Positions 26,188-35,421 of a DNA stretch of 64,000 nucleotides are shown one piece after another (positions within the stretch are counted from its first letter, which is position 1; the number at the start of each line of letters is the position of its first letter). The stretch lies in NCBI RefSeq assembly GCF_003626655.1, contig NZ_RBAN01000004.1, positions 62,001 through 126,000 on the forward strand, written 5' to 3'. Both the position numbers and the translations under genes were made by a program. The notes under the pieces are model-generated. The model was not told where the DNA came from. It worked only from the letters and a program-made list of their open reading frames with translations, and ran no database searches. Source of the stretch: Micromonospora costi. GTDB lineage: Bacteria > Actinomycetota > Actinomycetes > Mycobacteriales > Micromonosporaceae.

Positions 26188-28554
26188 ATGTCCACGATCG
26201 TCGCCGCCGCGCCGCGGGTTCCGTCGTCGAGCTGGCCGGTGCCGGAGGAGCGACGGACGGTGAGCGTGCTGTTCGTCGACATCGTCGGTTCGACGGCTCT
26301 GGTGGACCGGCTGGACCCGGAGGACGTACGGGCGGTGCAGCGGGCGTACTTCGACACCGTCGCCGGTGTGCTGCGCCGCTGGCAGGGTGTGGTGGAGAAG
26401 TACATCGGCGACGCCGTCATGGCGCTGTTCGGCGCGCGCACCTCCGACGGGTTCGACGCGTACCGGGCGGTCCGGGCGGGGCTGGAGATCCAGCGGGAGC
26501 TGGACCGGCGGGCGTTGCCGGGCGGCGTCGCGATCCGGGTCCGGGTCGGCGTGGCCACCGGCGAGGCCGTCGTGGACCTCGCGGCGGCCCGCGACGGCGG
26601 GCACGGAGCGGCCAGCGGCGCGGTGATCACCACCGCGGCGCGCCTGCAGGAGTACGCGCCGCCGGGCGGGGTCGTCTGCTGCGCGGCGACACACCGGGCA
26701 ACCGCCGGGCTGATGGCGCAGCGGCGGCTCACCCCGGTGACGGTCCCCGGCCGGGCGCCCGCGATGGAGGTGTGGCACGCGCTCGCCCCGGCCGCGCCGC
26801 GGCCGGGCCGGCACGACGGCCCGCTGGTCGGCCGGCGCCGCGAGGTGGCCACCGCCCGCGACCGGATCGTCCAGGCGGTACGCGAGCGCAGCCCGCGCTG
26901 GGTGTCGGTGGTCGGCCCGTCCGGCAGTGGCCGCAGCCGGCTGCTCGACGAGCTGACCCGGACCGTCGACGCCGTCGACGGGGTGCCGGTGCGCTGGTGC
27001 GTCGCGGCCTGCCCGCCGTACCCCGACGAGCCCCTGGCCCCGCTGGCGCGTCTCCTGAGTGGCGTCGCCGGAGCGGGCGCGCGGGAGCCGGCGCCGGTCG
27101 TGGGCGAACGGCTCGCCGCGACCCTGGCGGGGCTGCTTCCGCCGTCCCGGCTTGCGACCGCGCTGCCCGCGCTGGAGCGGCTGCTCGCGGCGCCCGACGA
27201 CACGCCCTCCACAGCCGAGGGCGTGGCCTGGTGCCAGGAGGTGCTGCTGCGCCTCGCCGCCCGCGGGCCCCTCGTCGTCGCGGTGGACGATCTGGACCGC
27301 GCCGCCCCGGCGGTGGACCGTTTCCTGCACGCACTGTTCGTGGCGGCCGCCGCGCGGGAACTGCCGCTGGCGGTCGTCGCCCTGCACCACCCGGACCGGG
27401 CCGCCGCGCTGCCCGCCGCACCCGGATCCGGAACGCCGGCGGAGAGCGGATGCCGGGTGACGCTGGGACCGCTGGCTCCGGTGCAGACCGGCCGGCTGCT
27501 GCGCCAACTGCTGACGCGCGCCGGTCAGCCGGCCAGCCTCGTCACGCGACTGCTCCCGCTCGTCGGTGGCAATCCCGGGCACGCCACCGCGTACGTCCAC
27601 TCGCTGGCCCACGGCACGAACCGGGCGGCACCGCCCCTGCCCGAGTCCGTCGGTCGCGTGGTGGGCGCCGACCTGGACCGGCTGGACGGTACGCGACGGG
27701 CGGTGCTGATGGCCGGTGCGGTCCTGCCGCCGGGGTTCACGGCGGACGAGGTCGAACGGGTGCTCGACTGGTCGCCCGGCCGAGTGCCGCCGGCGCTGAG
27801 CGCCCTGGTGGCCGCCGGGCTCCTGCTCCGGCACGCCGGCGGCGGGTACGCGCTCGCGTCCCCCGCCCTGCGCCGGGTCGCCGCCGATCGACTCCCCCGC
27901 CGGTTCCGCGCCGCGTTCACGCAGCGCGCCGCCGACGTCGTCCTGTCCCAGCGTCTCCGCCGGGCCGATCTGCGAAGGGGTCCTGCCGGGCCCGCCGGCG
28001 GCCCCGCCACGCCCGCCGGGGAGGTTCCCGCCGGGCCGGCGCCGCACCGGCCCGCCACCCGTCGACAGGCCCCGCCCGTCCACCCGGCCGGCGCGGCGGC
28101 CCCCCGGCCCGTCCCGGTGTCGGCGGCGTCCCGGATCGAGCCAGCGGCGGCGGAGTTCCGTGGCGGGCCTGTGCCGGCGACGCCGGGCGGCGGGTCCGTG
28201 GCAGACGGATCTCCCCGGATCTCACCCGTGCTGGCGGAGTCCCGGGTCGCGCCACCGACCGTGGCGTCGCCTGCAGTGGAGTCCGACGGGCCGGAGGTGC
28301 GGCGGGCCGGACGCGCGCCGCTCGGCGTGGTGCGCGGGGCGCGGACGGAAGCGGTCCCGCCCTGGGCGCGGCCCGTCCGGCCAGAGCCGGTGCCGGACGT
28401 CCGGCCGCGTCCGGTCCCGGGCCTGGAGGCCGACGAGTTACCCGGGCCGGTCGTGCTGGCCGGCACGATCGGGATCGCCCCGGGGTCAGCGCCGGCCGGG
28501 CCCCGCCAGGCCCAGCGCGTCCCGCCGCCCTGGGCGGAACTCTCCGCCGCCTGA
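26188..28554 (+). CDS. Class III nucleotidyl cyclase fused to STAND ATPase
   Basis: 788 residues. Residues ~15-185 are a class III adenylate/guanylate cyclase homology domain: VSVLFVDIVGSTALVDRL and EKYIGDAVMALFG give both metal-binding aspartates, and a purine-selecting Lys precedes YIGD. Residues ~210-590 are a STAND/AAA ATPase with P-loop GPSGSGRSR (the invariant Lys is Arg) and Walker B LVVAVDDLD. The last ~200 residues are Pro/Ala/Arg low-complexity with no fold; TPR repeats usual in this architecture are missing. ATG follows the AAGGG of GGGAAAGGGC. It may make cAMP, or may have become a regulatory protein. Confidence 0.78.
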   Translation: MSTIVAAAPRVPSSSWPVPEERRTVSVLFVDIVGSTALVDRLDPEDVRAVQRAYFDTVAGVLRRWQGVVEKYIGDAVMALFGARTSDGFDAYRAVRAGLEIQRELDRRALPGGVAIRVRVGVATGEAVVDLAAARDGGHGAASGAVITTAARLQEYAPPGGVVCCAATHRATAGLMAQRRLTPVTVPGRAPAMEVWHALAPAAPRPGRHDGPLVGRRREVATARDRIVQAVRERSPRWVSVVGPSGSGRSRLLDELTRTVDAVDGVPVRWCVAACPPYPDEPLAPLARLLSGVAGAGAREPAPVVGERLAATLAGLLPPSRLATALPALERLLAAPDDTPSTAEGVAWCQEVLLRLAARGPLVVAVDDLDRAAPAVDRFLHALFVAAAARELPLAVVALHHPDRAAALPAAPGSGTPAESGCRVTLGPLAPVQTGRLLRQLLTRAGQPASLVTRLLPLVGGNPGHATAYVHSLAHGTNRAAPPLPESVGRVVGADLDRLDGTRRAVLMAGAVLPPGFTADEVERVLDWSPGRVPPALSALVAAGLLLRHAGGGYALASPALRRVAADRLPRRFRAAFTQRAADVVLSQRLRRADLRRGPAGPAGGPATPAGEVPAGPAPHRPATRRQAPPVHPAGAAAPRPVPVSAASRIEPAAAEFRGGPVPATPGGGSVADGSPRISPVLAESRVAPPTVASPAVESDGPEVRRAGRAPLGVVRGARTEAVPPWARPVRPEPVPDVRPRPVPGLEADELPGPVVLAGTIGIAPGSAPAGPRQAQRVPPPWAELSAA

Positions 28555-28618
28555 GCGGTCACCGACCAGATCAGGGCGAACGGCCGCGCGTGAGTGTCCG
28601 TCGGCGCCGACCGGCCCG

Positions 28619-28695
28619 TGATCGACACGAGTTCCCGCAAGTCGCGGTATCCACCACAGCCGCACACCGCGACTTCACGGAACCCGAGTCGATCA
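28619..28695. repeat. Imperfect palindrome, family C
   Basis: 77 bp with 30-base arms (28619-28648 and 28666-28695) matching at 25 of 30 positions. Ends are TGATCGAC and GTCGATCA, with AAGTCGCGGT inside. Located in the 328-bp gene-free stretch 28555-28882 between the cyclase gene and the aldo-keto reductase; nothing else recognisable there. Confidence 0.75.
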
Positions 28696-28882
28696 ACGTG
28701 ACGGCCTCGTCGCGGGCCCGTCTCGGAACGGGGTCGATCCGGCGCCGTCGCCCTGACTGGTACCCGTGGTCCCAGGAACGTCCCGGCCTTCCGGGCATCC
28801 CGCACGCGGCGCAGAGTCGAAGCGGCGCCGATAGCCTCGAATCATCGGCGAACCGACATTCCGCCCACCGGGAGTAGACCTG

Positions 28883-29737
28883 ATGACCAGCACCAACCTC
28901 ACCCTCGCCGACGACCTCACCATCAGCCGGATGGGGTACGGGGCCATGCAGCTCGCCGGACCCCACGTGTTCGGCCCGCCGAAGGACCGCGACCAGGCGC
29001 TCGCGGTGCTCCGGGAGGCGGTGGACCTCGGCGTCACCCACATCGACACCGCCGACTTCTACGGCCCGGTGGTGGTCAACGAGCTGATCCGGGAGGCCCT
29101 GCACCCGTACCCGGCGGGGCTGACGATCGCCACCAAGGTCGGTGCGCGCCGGGGCAACGACGGTTCCTGGCTGTTCTCGCTGGACCCGGCGGACCTGAAA
29201 GCCCAGGTACGGGAGAACCTCGAGCACCTGCGCGTGGACACGCTCGACGTGGTGTACCTGCGGGTCGGTACGGCCGAGGGCACCACGGACGCGCCGCTCA
29301 CCGACCAGTTCGCCGCCCTCGCCGAGCTGCGCGAGCAGGGCCTCATCCGGCACCTCGGCCTCAGCGGCGTCACCGACGCGCAGCTCACCGAGGCACAGGC
29401 CATCGCGCCGGTGGTGCTCGTGCAGAACCTCTACAACCTCGCGCGGCGGCAGGACGACCCGCTGGTCGACCGGTGCGCGGCCGAGAACATCGGCTTCGCC
29501 GCGTTCTTCCCGCTCGGCGGGTTCAACCCGTTGCAGTCCGAGACGCTGGTGCGGGTCGCGGACCGGCTGGGGGCCACCCCGCAGCAGGTCGCCCTCGCGT
29601 GGCTGCTGCGCCGGTCCCCCACCATGGCGCTGATCCCGGGCACCTCCTCGGTGGCCCACCTGCGCGAGAACGTGGCCGCCGCCGCGCTGGACCTGCCGGC
29701 CGACGCGCTCGCCGAACTCGACGCCATCGGGGGCTGA
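28883..29737 (+). CDS. Aldo/keto reductase
   Basis: 284 residues, (beta/alpha)8 barrel. The catalytic Asp and Tyr (HIDTADFYG) and Lys (ATKVG) are present, but the usual catalytic His (LHR) is replaced: VVYLRVG. The NADP-binding end has LIPGTSSVAHLRENVAAA. The same replacement occurs in the aldo/keto reductase encoded at 49711, so both may belong to the AKR branch lacking this His. GGGAG lies eight bases before the ATG. Substrate unknown. Confidence 0.88.
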   Translation: MTSTNLTLADDLTISRMGYGAMQLAGPHVFGPPKDRDQALAVLREAVDLGVTHIDTADFYGPVVVNELIREALHPYPAGLTIATKVGARRGNDGSWLFSLDPADLKAQVRENLEHLRVDTLDVVYLRVGTAEGTTDAPLTDQFAALAELREQGLIRHLGLSGVTDAQLTEAQAIAPVVLVQNLYNLARRQDDPLVDRCAAENIGFAAFFPLGGFNPLQSETLVRVADRLGATPQQVALAWLLRRSPTMALIPGTSSVAHLRENVAAAALDLPADALAELDAIGG

Positions 29738-29786
29738 CCGTTCCGCCCCGCACCGGCGGCGCTCCCGGTTCCGCCCGCCCGTGTAC

Positions 29787-30353
29787 TCAGCGGCCGTCGA
29801 GGAAGGCGAGGACCCGCATCCAGGCCGCCTCGGCGGCGGTGGGGTCGTAGTCCGGCACGTCGGGGTCGGTGAAGAGATGCCCGGCGCCCGGGTACCGGAA
29901 GACCTCCAGCCCGGCGTCGGCGTCGGCCATCGACCGCCGCCACTCGTCCACCTCGTCGGGTGGCTCGTACGGGTCCGGGTCGGCGAGGTGCAGCTGCACG
30001 GGCAGTCCGGGCCGGACGTCCGCGGGCGCGCCCCCGGTGCCGTGCAGGAGCAGCAGCCCGGCCGTGGCCGGACGGTCCGCGAGCACGGCGCCGGCCACCC
30101 CGGCGCCCATCGAGAAACCGGCCAGTACCGTCTCCGGCGGCAGCGGGGCGACGGCGTCACGGGCCCGGTCGAGCACCGTGTCCTGCCCGATCTTCTCGAA
30201 CAGGGCGAAGCCCTCCTCCACGGTGTCGGCGGCCGGCACGCCGTACAGGTCGGGGGTGGTGACCTGGCGCCCGGCGGCACGCAACCGGTGGGCGGCGGCC
30301 AGCACGGCGGGCCGCAGCCCGAACACGGAGTGGAACAGCACGACGTGTCGCAT
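29787..30353 (-). CDS. Dienelactone hydrolase family protein
   Basis: 188 residues, alpha/beta hydrolase. The nucleophile is Ser in AGFSMGAG (the type member has Cys), the acid is probably Asp in HLADPDPYEP, and His is in YPGAGHLFTD. This combination is typical of the short DLH-like subgroup with unknown substrates. Start at ATG 30353 with AGGA eight bases upstream; ATGs at 30371 and 30392 are alternatives. It converges with the aldo-keto reductase. Confidence 0.82.
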   Translation of the reverse strand: MRHVVLFHSVFGLRPAVLAAAHRLRAAGRQVTTPDLYGVPAADTVEEGFALFEKIGQDTVLDRARDAVAPLPPETVLAGFSMGAGVAGAVLADRPATAGLLLLHGTGGAPADVRPGLPVQLHLADPDPYEPPDEVDEWRRSMADADAGLEVFRYPGAGHLFTDPDVPDYDPTAAEAAWMRVLAFLDGR

Positions 30354-30430
30354 CCGGACATCCTGCCGCATCGCGCCGGCCTGGCCGGGCATCCCGGGCG
30401 CGCCCCGCCGGCCAGGCCGCGCATCGCCGC

Positions 30431-30490
30431 ACGCCGCACAGCGCCACGGACGCGCGCCACACGCCGTGCAGCGCCACCGACGCGCGCCGG
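30431..30490. repeat. Tandem duplication, 30-bp period
   Basis: Units 30431-30460 and 30461-30490 share 25 of their first 28 bases (ACGCCGxxCAGCGCCACxGA core). Intergenic, between the dienelactone hydrolase start and the glycosyltransferase end; no coding sense on either strand. Confidence 0.75.
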
Positions 30491-30567
30491 GCGACGCCCG
30501 GACCGCGCACCGTGCAGGCGCCGAGGCGTCCGGCCCGCCGCCGCGGCCGGGCCGGGACCCGGACGCG

Positions 30568-31677
30568 TCAGCGGAGCGCTTCGAGGCGGGACACCAGTTC
30601 GCTCGCCGCCGGCATCGCGGCGATCTCGTCGGCGACCTCCCGTGCCGCCGTACGCAGGGCGGGATCGGTGACCAGCCGGGTCAGCGTCTCGGCGGTGATG
30701 TCCCGGGGACGGACCGCGAGACCCGCCCCGCGGCGGGCGACCAGGTCGGCGTTCTGGCGTCGGTCGCCGGGGCCGGGTGTGGCCAGCTGCGGTACGCCGG
30801 CGGCGAGCGCGTGGTAGATGCTGCCCGCCCCGCCGTGGTGCACCAGCGCGGCGCTGGCCGGCAGGGCGGCGGGCAGCGGGATCCAGCCGATAGTGCGGAC
30901 GTTGCCGGGCAGCGTCGCGCCGGCCAGCCGCCGGTCGGGCCGGACCAGCACGAACTCGGCGTCGACCTGCCCGGCGACGGCCACCACGGCGCTCATCGGC
31001 CCGCCGCCACCCGGCCCGGTGAGCGTGCTGCGGCTGACCAGCACGCGCGGGCGGTCGCCCGGCTCGGCCAGCCAGGCCGGCAGCTCGCCGCCGCCCAGGT
31101 ACGAGCCGTAGCGCATCGGCCACCCGTCCTGGCGCAGCACGCTGGGCGGCGCGACGGCCACGGCGGCGGCCGGCGGGTGCAGCTCGGTCAGGCCGTGCCG
31201 GCGCAGCGTTCCGGCCATCCGGGCGGTCGTCGCCCGGACCAGCTCGCGGCCGTCGAAGAGCGCGTTCTCCTGTCGTACGGCCGGCACGCCGAGCCGGGCC
31301 GCGGCGACCGCGCCGGCCACCGCGAACGGCTCGTGCAGCACCAGGTCGGGCCGCCAGTCGGCGGCCAGCGCGACCACCGGGTCGGCGAGCCGGTCGTTGA
31401 GCGCGCCGAACAGGAGCCCGGCGCCGCGCGTGCCGGCCGTGCCGGCGAGCTCCGCACGGGCGACCAGAGGGTGGCGCAGCAGCAGGCCGCGGGCGATCCG
31501 GCCGAAGTCGAACCCCGGCGCGACGTCGCGTACCGCCAGGCCGGAGCCGGCGACGGACATGGCCTCGCCTCCGGTGGCGACGAGCACGTCGTGCCCGGCG
31601 TCGCGCAGCGCCACCGCGAGCGGCGCCATGGGGAACACGTGCCCGACCAGCGGCGCGGAGACGACCAGGACCCGCAT
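30568..31677 (-). CDS. GT1-family glycosyltransferase (macrolide/antibiotic type)
   Basis: 369 residues, GT-B fold. The N-terminal domain starts MRVLVVSAPLVGHVFPMAPL with the acceptor-side HVFP motif. The C-terminal nucleotide-sugar domain has ALVHHGGAGSIYHALAAGVPQLATPGPGDRRQNA, the HHGGAGT-type signature of dTDP-sugar transferases of natural-product pathways. It stands alone, without deoxysugar genes, about 19 kb from the polyketide cluster. A TAGGAT element six bases upstream of the ATG suggests a leaderless transcript, though AGGA could also act as a weak RBS. Confidence 0.85.
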   Translation of the reverse strand: MRVLVVSAPLVGHVFPMAPLAVALRDAGHDVLVATGGEAMSVAGSGLAVRDVAPGFDFGRIARGLLLRHPLVARAELAGTAGTRGAGLLFGALNDRLADPVVALAADWRPDLVLHEPFAVAGAVAAARLGVPAVRQENALFDGRELVRATTARMAGTLRRHGLTELHPPAAAVAVAPPSVLRQDGWPMRYGSYLGGGELPAWLAEPGDRPRVLVSRSTLTGPGGGGPMSAVVAVAGQVDAEFVLVRPDRRLAGATLPGNVRTIGWIPLPAALPASAALVHHGGAGSIYHALAAGVPQLATPGPGDRRQNADLVARRGAGLAVRPRDITAETLTRLVTDPALRTAAREVADEIAAMPAASELVSRLEALR

Positions 31678-31734
31678 GGCCCGATCCTATGCGGACGGTC
31701 ACCGTTGCGTCGGCCCCCGCCGGCGCCGTCCGGC

Positions 31735-32190
31735 TCAGCGGCCCGTCGCCTCCGCGGTGGTCGCGTCGCCGCCGGCCGTCGGGCGGTCGGCCCGGGCGAG
31801 CGTACGGCTGCGCCCGCGGAACTCGGCGACCACCTCGCCGTCGTCCCGGGTGACCGTGACGTCGTAGATGCCGCTGCGGCCGTACCGGGTGCGCTCGGTG
31901 GCCCGGGCGGTCAGCAGCTCGCCGGCGCGCACCGGTCGGACGAAGGTGATGTCGCCGCCCGCGGCCACGGTGGCCGGCCCCCAGCTGTTGCACGCCAACG
32001 CGAAGGCGGTGTCGGCCAGCAGGAACACGAAGCCGCCGTGGGCGATGGCGTGGCCGTTGAGCATCACGTCGGTCACCCGCATCCGGGCCACGGCGGCGCC
32101 GTCGGCCACCTCGACCAGCTCGATGCCCAGCCCGCGCGAGGCCAGGTCGGCGTCGAACATGTCGTACGCGGCGTTGCGCTCCCCGCCCAC
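31735..32190 (-). CDS. paaI: PaaI-type acyl-CoA thioesterase
   Basis: 151 residues, single hotdog domain. Motif NGHAIAHGGFVFLLADTAFA carries the catalytic Asn/His/Asp set of PaaI. It hydrolyses ring-hydroxylated phenylacetyl-CoA and related thioesters, preventing CoA trapping. GTG start one base after the paaK stop (TGACGTG), so translation is coupled. Together they suggest a small phenylacetate activation and rescue unit; the epoxidase genes paaABCDE are not in the window. Confidence 0.88.
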   Translation of the reverse strand: MGGERNAAYDMFDADLASRGLGIELVEVADGAAVARMRVTDVMLNGHAIAHGGFVFLLADTAFALACNSWGPATVAAGGDITFVRPVRAGELLTARATERTRYGRSGIYDVTVTRDDGEVVAEFRGRSRTLARADRPTAGGDATTAEATGR

Positions 32191-32191
32191 G

Positions 32192-33499
32192 TCAGCCCGC
32201 CCGCCGCTGGTCGACGATGCGCCGCATCTTCCCCATGGACCGCTCGACCCCGTCGGGGGCGATGACCTGCACCGCCACGCTCACGCCGATGGTGTTCTTG
32301 ACCAGGTCGACCAGCGCGGCCCCGGCCCGCTCGGCGGCGTCGACGGGCGCGTCCGCGCGCCGCTCGACCTTCACCGTGAGCGTGTCCATCCGTCCCTGCC
32401 GGTCGAGGACGCACTGGAAGTGCGGGGACAGCTCGGGCGTACGCAGGATCAGCTCCTCGATCTGGGTCGGGAACACGTTGACCCCGCGGACGATCATCAT
32501 GTCGTCGGTGCGTCCGGTGATCTTCTCGATCCGGCGCATCGGCCGGGCGGTGCCCGGCAGCAGGCGGGTGAGGTCCCGGGTGCGGTAGCGGACCACCGGC
32601 ATGGCCTCCTTGGTGAGCGAGGTGAGCACCAGCTCGCCGCGCTCGCCGTCGGGCAGGACCACGCCGGTCACCGGGTCGATGATCTCCGGGTAGAAGTGGT
32701 CCTCCCAGAGGTGCAGCCCGTCCTTGGTCTCGACGCACTCGTTGGCCACGCCGGGGCCCATCACCTCGGAGAGCCCGTAGATGTCCACGGCGTGCATGTC
32801 GAGCCGCTGCTCCATCTCACGGCGCATGTCCTCGGTCCACGGCTCGGCGCCGAAGATGCCGACCTGCAACGAGGTCGTCCGCGGGTCGACGCCCTGCCGC
32901 TGCATCTCGTCGAGGATGGCGAGCATGTAGCTCGGGGTCACCATGATGACCTCGGGCTCGAAGTCGCGGATCAGCATCACCTGGCGTTCGGTCATGCCGC
33001 CGGAGACGGGGATGACCGTGCAGCCCAGCTCCTCGGCGCCGTAGTGCGCGCCCAGACCGCCGGTGAACAGGCCGTAGCCGTACGCGACGTGCACCCGGTC
33101 GCCGGGCCGCCCGCCGGAGGCGCGGATCGACCGGGCCATGAGCCGGGCCCAGGTGGCGAGGTCGGCGCGGGTGTAGCCGACCACGGTGGGCCGGCCCGTG
33201 GTGCCGGAGGACGCGTGCAGCCGGGCGATCCGCTCGCGGGGCACCGCGAACATGCCGAACGGGTAGTTCTCCCGCAGCTCCGCCTTGCCGGTGAACGGGA
33301 ACCGGGCGAGGTCGGCCAGGTCGCGGCAGTCGTCGGGGTGCACGCCCGCGGCCTCGAACGCCCGCCGGTAGTGCGGCACGTTGTCGTACGCGTGCCGCAG
33401 CGACCAGCGCAGCCGCTCCAGTTGCAGCGCCCGCAGCTCGTCGACGCCGGCCCGTTCGATCGGTTCCAGCTCTTCGGGGCGAGGGGTGCGCTCCTGCAT
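32192..33499 (-). CDS. paaK: Phenylacetate-CoA ligase
   Basis: 435 residues, the usual length. ATP-dependent ligation of phenylacetate to CoA. ANL-family motifs: LHASSGTTGRPTVVGYT (P-loop, residues ~92-108), DIYGLSEVMGPG (A5 region), YRTRDLTRL, and IKGRxDDMM-like ITGRTDDMMIVRGVNVFPTQIE. Start at ATG 33499 with AGGAGG upstream; the frame extends to 33715 but is Arg/Pro-rich and unsupported. First gene of a two-gene operon with paaI. Confidence 0.92.
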   Translation of the reverse strand: MQERTPRPEELEPIERAGVDELRALQLERLRWSLRHAYDNVPHYRRAFEAAGVHPDDCRDLADLARFPFTGKAELRENYPFGMFAVPRERIARLHASSGTTGRPTVVGYTRADLATWARLMARSIRASGGRPGDRVHVAYGYGLFTGGLGAHYGAEELGCTVIPVSGGMTERQVMLIRDFEPEVIMVTPSYMLAILDEMQRQGVDPRTTSLQVGIFGAEPWTEDMRREMEQRLDMHAVDIYGLSEVMGPGVANECVETKDGLHLWEDHFYPEIIDPVTGVVLPDGERGELVLTSLTKEAMPVVRYRTRDLTRLLPGTARPMRRIEKITGRTDDMMIVRGVNVFPTQIEELILRTPELSPHFQCVLDRQGRMDTLTVKVERRADAPVDAAERAGAALVDLVKNTIGVSVAVQVIAPDGVERSMGKMRRIVDQRRAG

Positions 33500-33731
33500 C
33501 GGTTCCTCCTGCACGGCGACGGTGACGCGACCGGCGGGCCGGTCCCGTGCCGGTACGGGCACCCGGGAGCGCCCGCAGCCGGCGCCGCTCGGCTCCGCGC
33601 CCGCCGATCCGCGTACCGTACGCCGGCCGCGGCCGGCCGGCACCGCCGGGTTCTCGCCGCTGGCGGCACGGCGGTTTCGTACCGGCGCGGTTCTCGCCGG
33701 GTGACGGGCCGGCACGCGCGCCGGCCGCCGG

Positions 33732-34712
33732 TCAGCCGACGGGCGGTCCGACGGTGAGCAGGGTCTTGCCGATGGCCGAGCGGCCCTCGATGGCCCGGTG
33801 CGCGTCGGCGGCCCGGTGCAGCGGGAACGTCTGCCCGATCAGCGGCCGGACCCGCCCCGCCGCCGCGGCGTCGAGCGCGGCGCGCAGGTGCCGCAGTCGT
33901 CGCTCCGGCGTGAACTGCACGTCGGCGATGCCGAGCGCGTGGACGCCCCGGGCGCGAGCGGCCCGGTCGTCGGGCACGGCGAAACCGCCCGCCGGCGAAC
34001 CGTGGGCCGAGAACCAGCCGCCGTCGCGGACCAGCGCGAACGCCGCCCGGCCGTACGCGCCACCGGCGCCGTCGAGGACGACGTGCAGCCCGCCGGTCGC
34101 CTTCCGGACCTGGCCGGTCCAGCCGGGCTCCGCGTAGTCGACCACGAGGTCGGCGCCGAGCCGGTGCAGCGCGTCGCGTTTGGCCGCGCCCCGGGCAGCG
34201 GCGACCACGTAGGCGCCGGCCGCGCGGACCTCCTGCACCAGCAGCGCGCCCAGGCCACCGGCGGCGGCGGTGACCAGGACGCGGTCTCCGGCGCGTACCG
34301 GCACCTGGTCGAGCAGCCCGAACGCGGTCACGCCGTCGTGCAGCAGGGCGGCCGCGTCGGGGAGGGAGACCGCGTCGGGGACCGGGAGCACGCCGTCCGC
34401 GGCGACGACCGCGCGTTCGAGGTAGCCGCCCCGGTGGTCGGTGCGCGTCACGACCCGCCGCCCGACCCAGGCCGGGTCGACGCCCGCGCCCACTGCGGCG
34501 ACGGTGCCGGCCACCCCCACCCCCGGCCGGTACGGCGGCACGACCGGGAAGTGCGCGCCGGCCACGCCGCGCCGGATGGCCGTCTCCACCCAGAGCACGT
34601 CGGCCACGGCCACCTCGACGACCATCTCGCCGCGCCCGGGCGACGGGTCCGGCGCCTCGGTCGGCGTGAGCACCTCCGGGCCACCGAACCCGGTCACCTC
34701 GATCACCCGCAC
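33732..34712 (-). CDS. NADPH:quinone oxidoreductase-like MDR protein
   Basis: 326 residues, medium-chain dehydrogenase/reductase without zinc ligands. N-terminal GroES-like domain MRVIEVTGFGGPEVL..., then the nucleotide motif VLVTAAAGGLGALLVQEVRAAGA (~residues 145-167) and VVLDGAGGAYGRAAFALV. Such proteins reduce quinones or enones with NADPH. The GTG start at 34712 has GGAGG six bases upstream. Not obviously linked to the paa genes beyond shared direction. Confidence 0.85.
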   Translation of the reverse strand: MRVIEVTGFGGPEVLTPTEAPDPSPGRGEMVVEVAVADVLWVETAIRRGVAGAHFPVVPPYRPGVGVAGTVAAVGAGVDPAWVGRRVVTRTDHRGGYLERAVVAADGVLPVPDAVSLPDAAALLHDGVTAFGLLDQVPVRAGDRVLVTAAAGGLGALLVQEVRAAGAYVVAAARGAAKRDALHRLGADLVVDYAEPGWTGQVRKATGGLHVVLDGAGGAYGRAAFALVRDGGWFSAHGSPAGGFAVPDDRAARARGVHALGIADVQFTPERRLRHLRAALDAAAAGRVRPLIGQTFPLHRAADAHRAIEGRSAIGKTLLTVGPPVG

Positions 34713-34803
34713 GTCGTCCCTCCGTCCCGCTCGTCGCTGCGGCAAGCCTCGACGGTGAAGTGGGGTTGAGGTCAACCCGGATCGAGCGCGCTCACGGCCG
34801 GGC

Positions 34804-34882
34804 CCGTCGATCATGCAGTGTGGTGGGGGACATGAGGGGCGAAAATCCCGCGCTCCGGGCACCACAACTGCATGATCGACGG
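34804..34882. repeat. Palindromic repeat, family B
   Basis: 79 bp. The left arm begins CCGTCGATCATGCAGTG (34804-34820) and the right arm ends with the complement. Arms agree over 22-23 bases with one single-base indel. Its partner copy is at 54114. Lies between two leftward genes, upstream of the quinone oxidoreductase. Confidence 0.85.
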
Positions 34883-34896
34883 AGAGGTGGCCTGAC

Positions 34897-35328
34897 TCAG
34901 GAGTTCTCGGGGTCGAGCCCTCGCTCGCGCAGCAGCGCGTCGAGCTTCGCCTCGATGCGCTCGTCGGACTCACGGGACTGGGAGGAGCCCCAGTAGTAGA
35001 AGAGGGCGAGGCCGGCGGCCTGCCACACCAGCTGGAGGAACTCCGACTGCCAGTTCTCCAGGGTCGAGGCGAAGAACTGCGGCAGGAACTCGCCCCAGGC
35101 GAACGACTGGCCGTGCTGGCTCGCCTCGTTGCTCTCCACGGCCATCTGGAAGACGAACTGCCCGATCCAGGAGAACAGGAACAGCGCGCCGGTGACCAGC
35201 GCGAAAGCGTACGCCTTGGGCCACCGGGGCTTGCGGAACGGCGGCCCGGTCCGCCGGCGGGAGCCCTGCCGCCCGCTGGTGTCGCCGGACGCCCGCCGGC
35301 CGTTCGACGACGTGGTGGTCTCGGCCAT
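34897..35328 (-). CDS. DUF6766 family membrane protein
   Basis: 143 residues. Two membrane helices (residues ~41-62 AFALVTGALFLFSWIGQFVFQ, and ~98-114 LQLVWQAAGLALFYYWG) surround the conserved SFAWGEFLPQFFASTLENWQSEFLQ block that marks this family. The basic N-terminus and acidic C-terminus (ESDERIEAKLDALL) are probably cytosolic. Start ATG 35328 after AGAGGGGG. Function unknown. Confidence 0.75.
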   Translation of the reverse strand: MAETTTSSNGRRASGDTSGRQGSRRRTGPPFRKPRWPKAYAFALVTGALFLFSWIGQFVFQMAVESNEASQHGQSFAWGEFLPQFFASTLENWQSEFLQLVWQAAGLALFYYWGSSQSRESDERIEAKLDALLRERGLDPENS

Positions 35329-35421
35329 CACGAACCCCCTCTCGACGATCTGCGCCGGGGATCGTGCCCCGGTGAGGCGACGTCGAAACGGGGGCGCGGC
35401 GTGGCGGGCGGCCCGCTGGTG

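Noticed and set aside
30568..31677. Glycosyltransferase as a tailoring enzyme of the polyketide cluster
   Set aside because: It lies about 19 kb away beyond many unrelated genes, and no deoxysugar genes are nearby. It cannot be excluded biochemically but there is no positional support.
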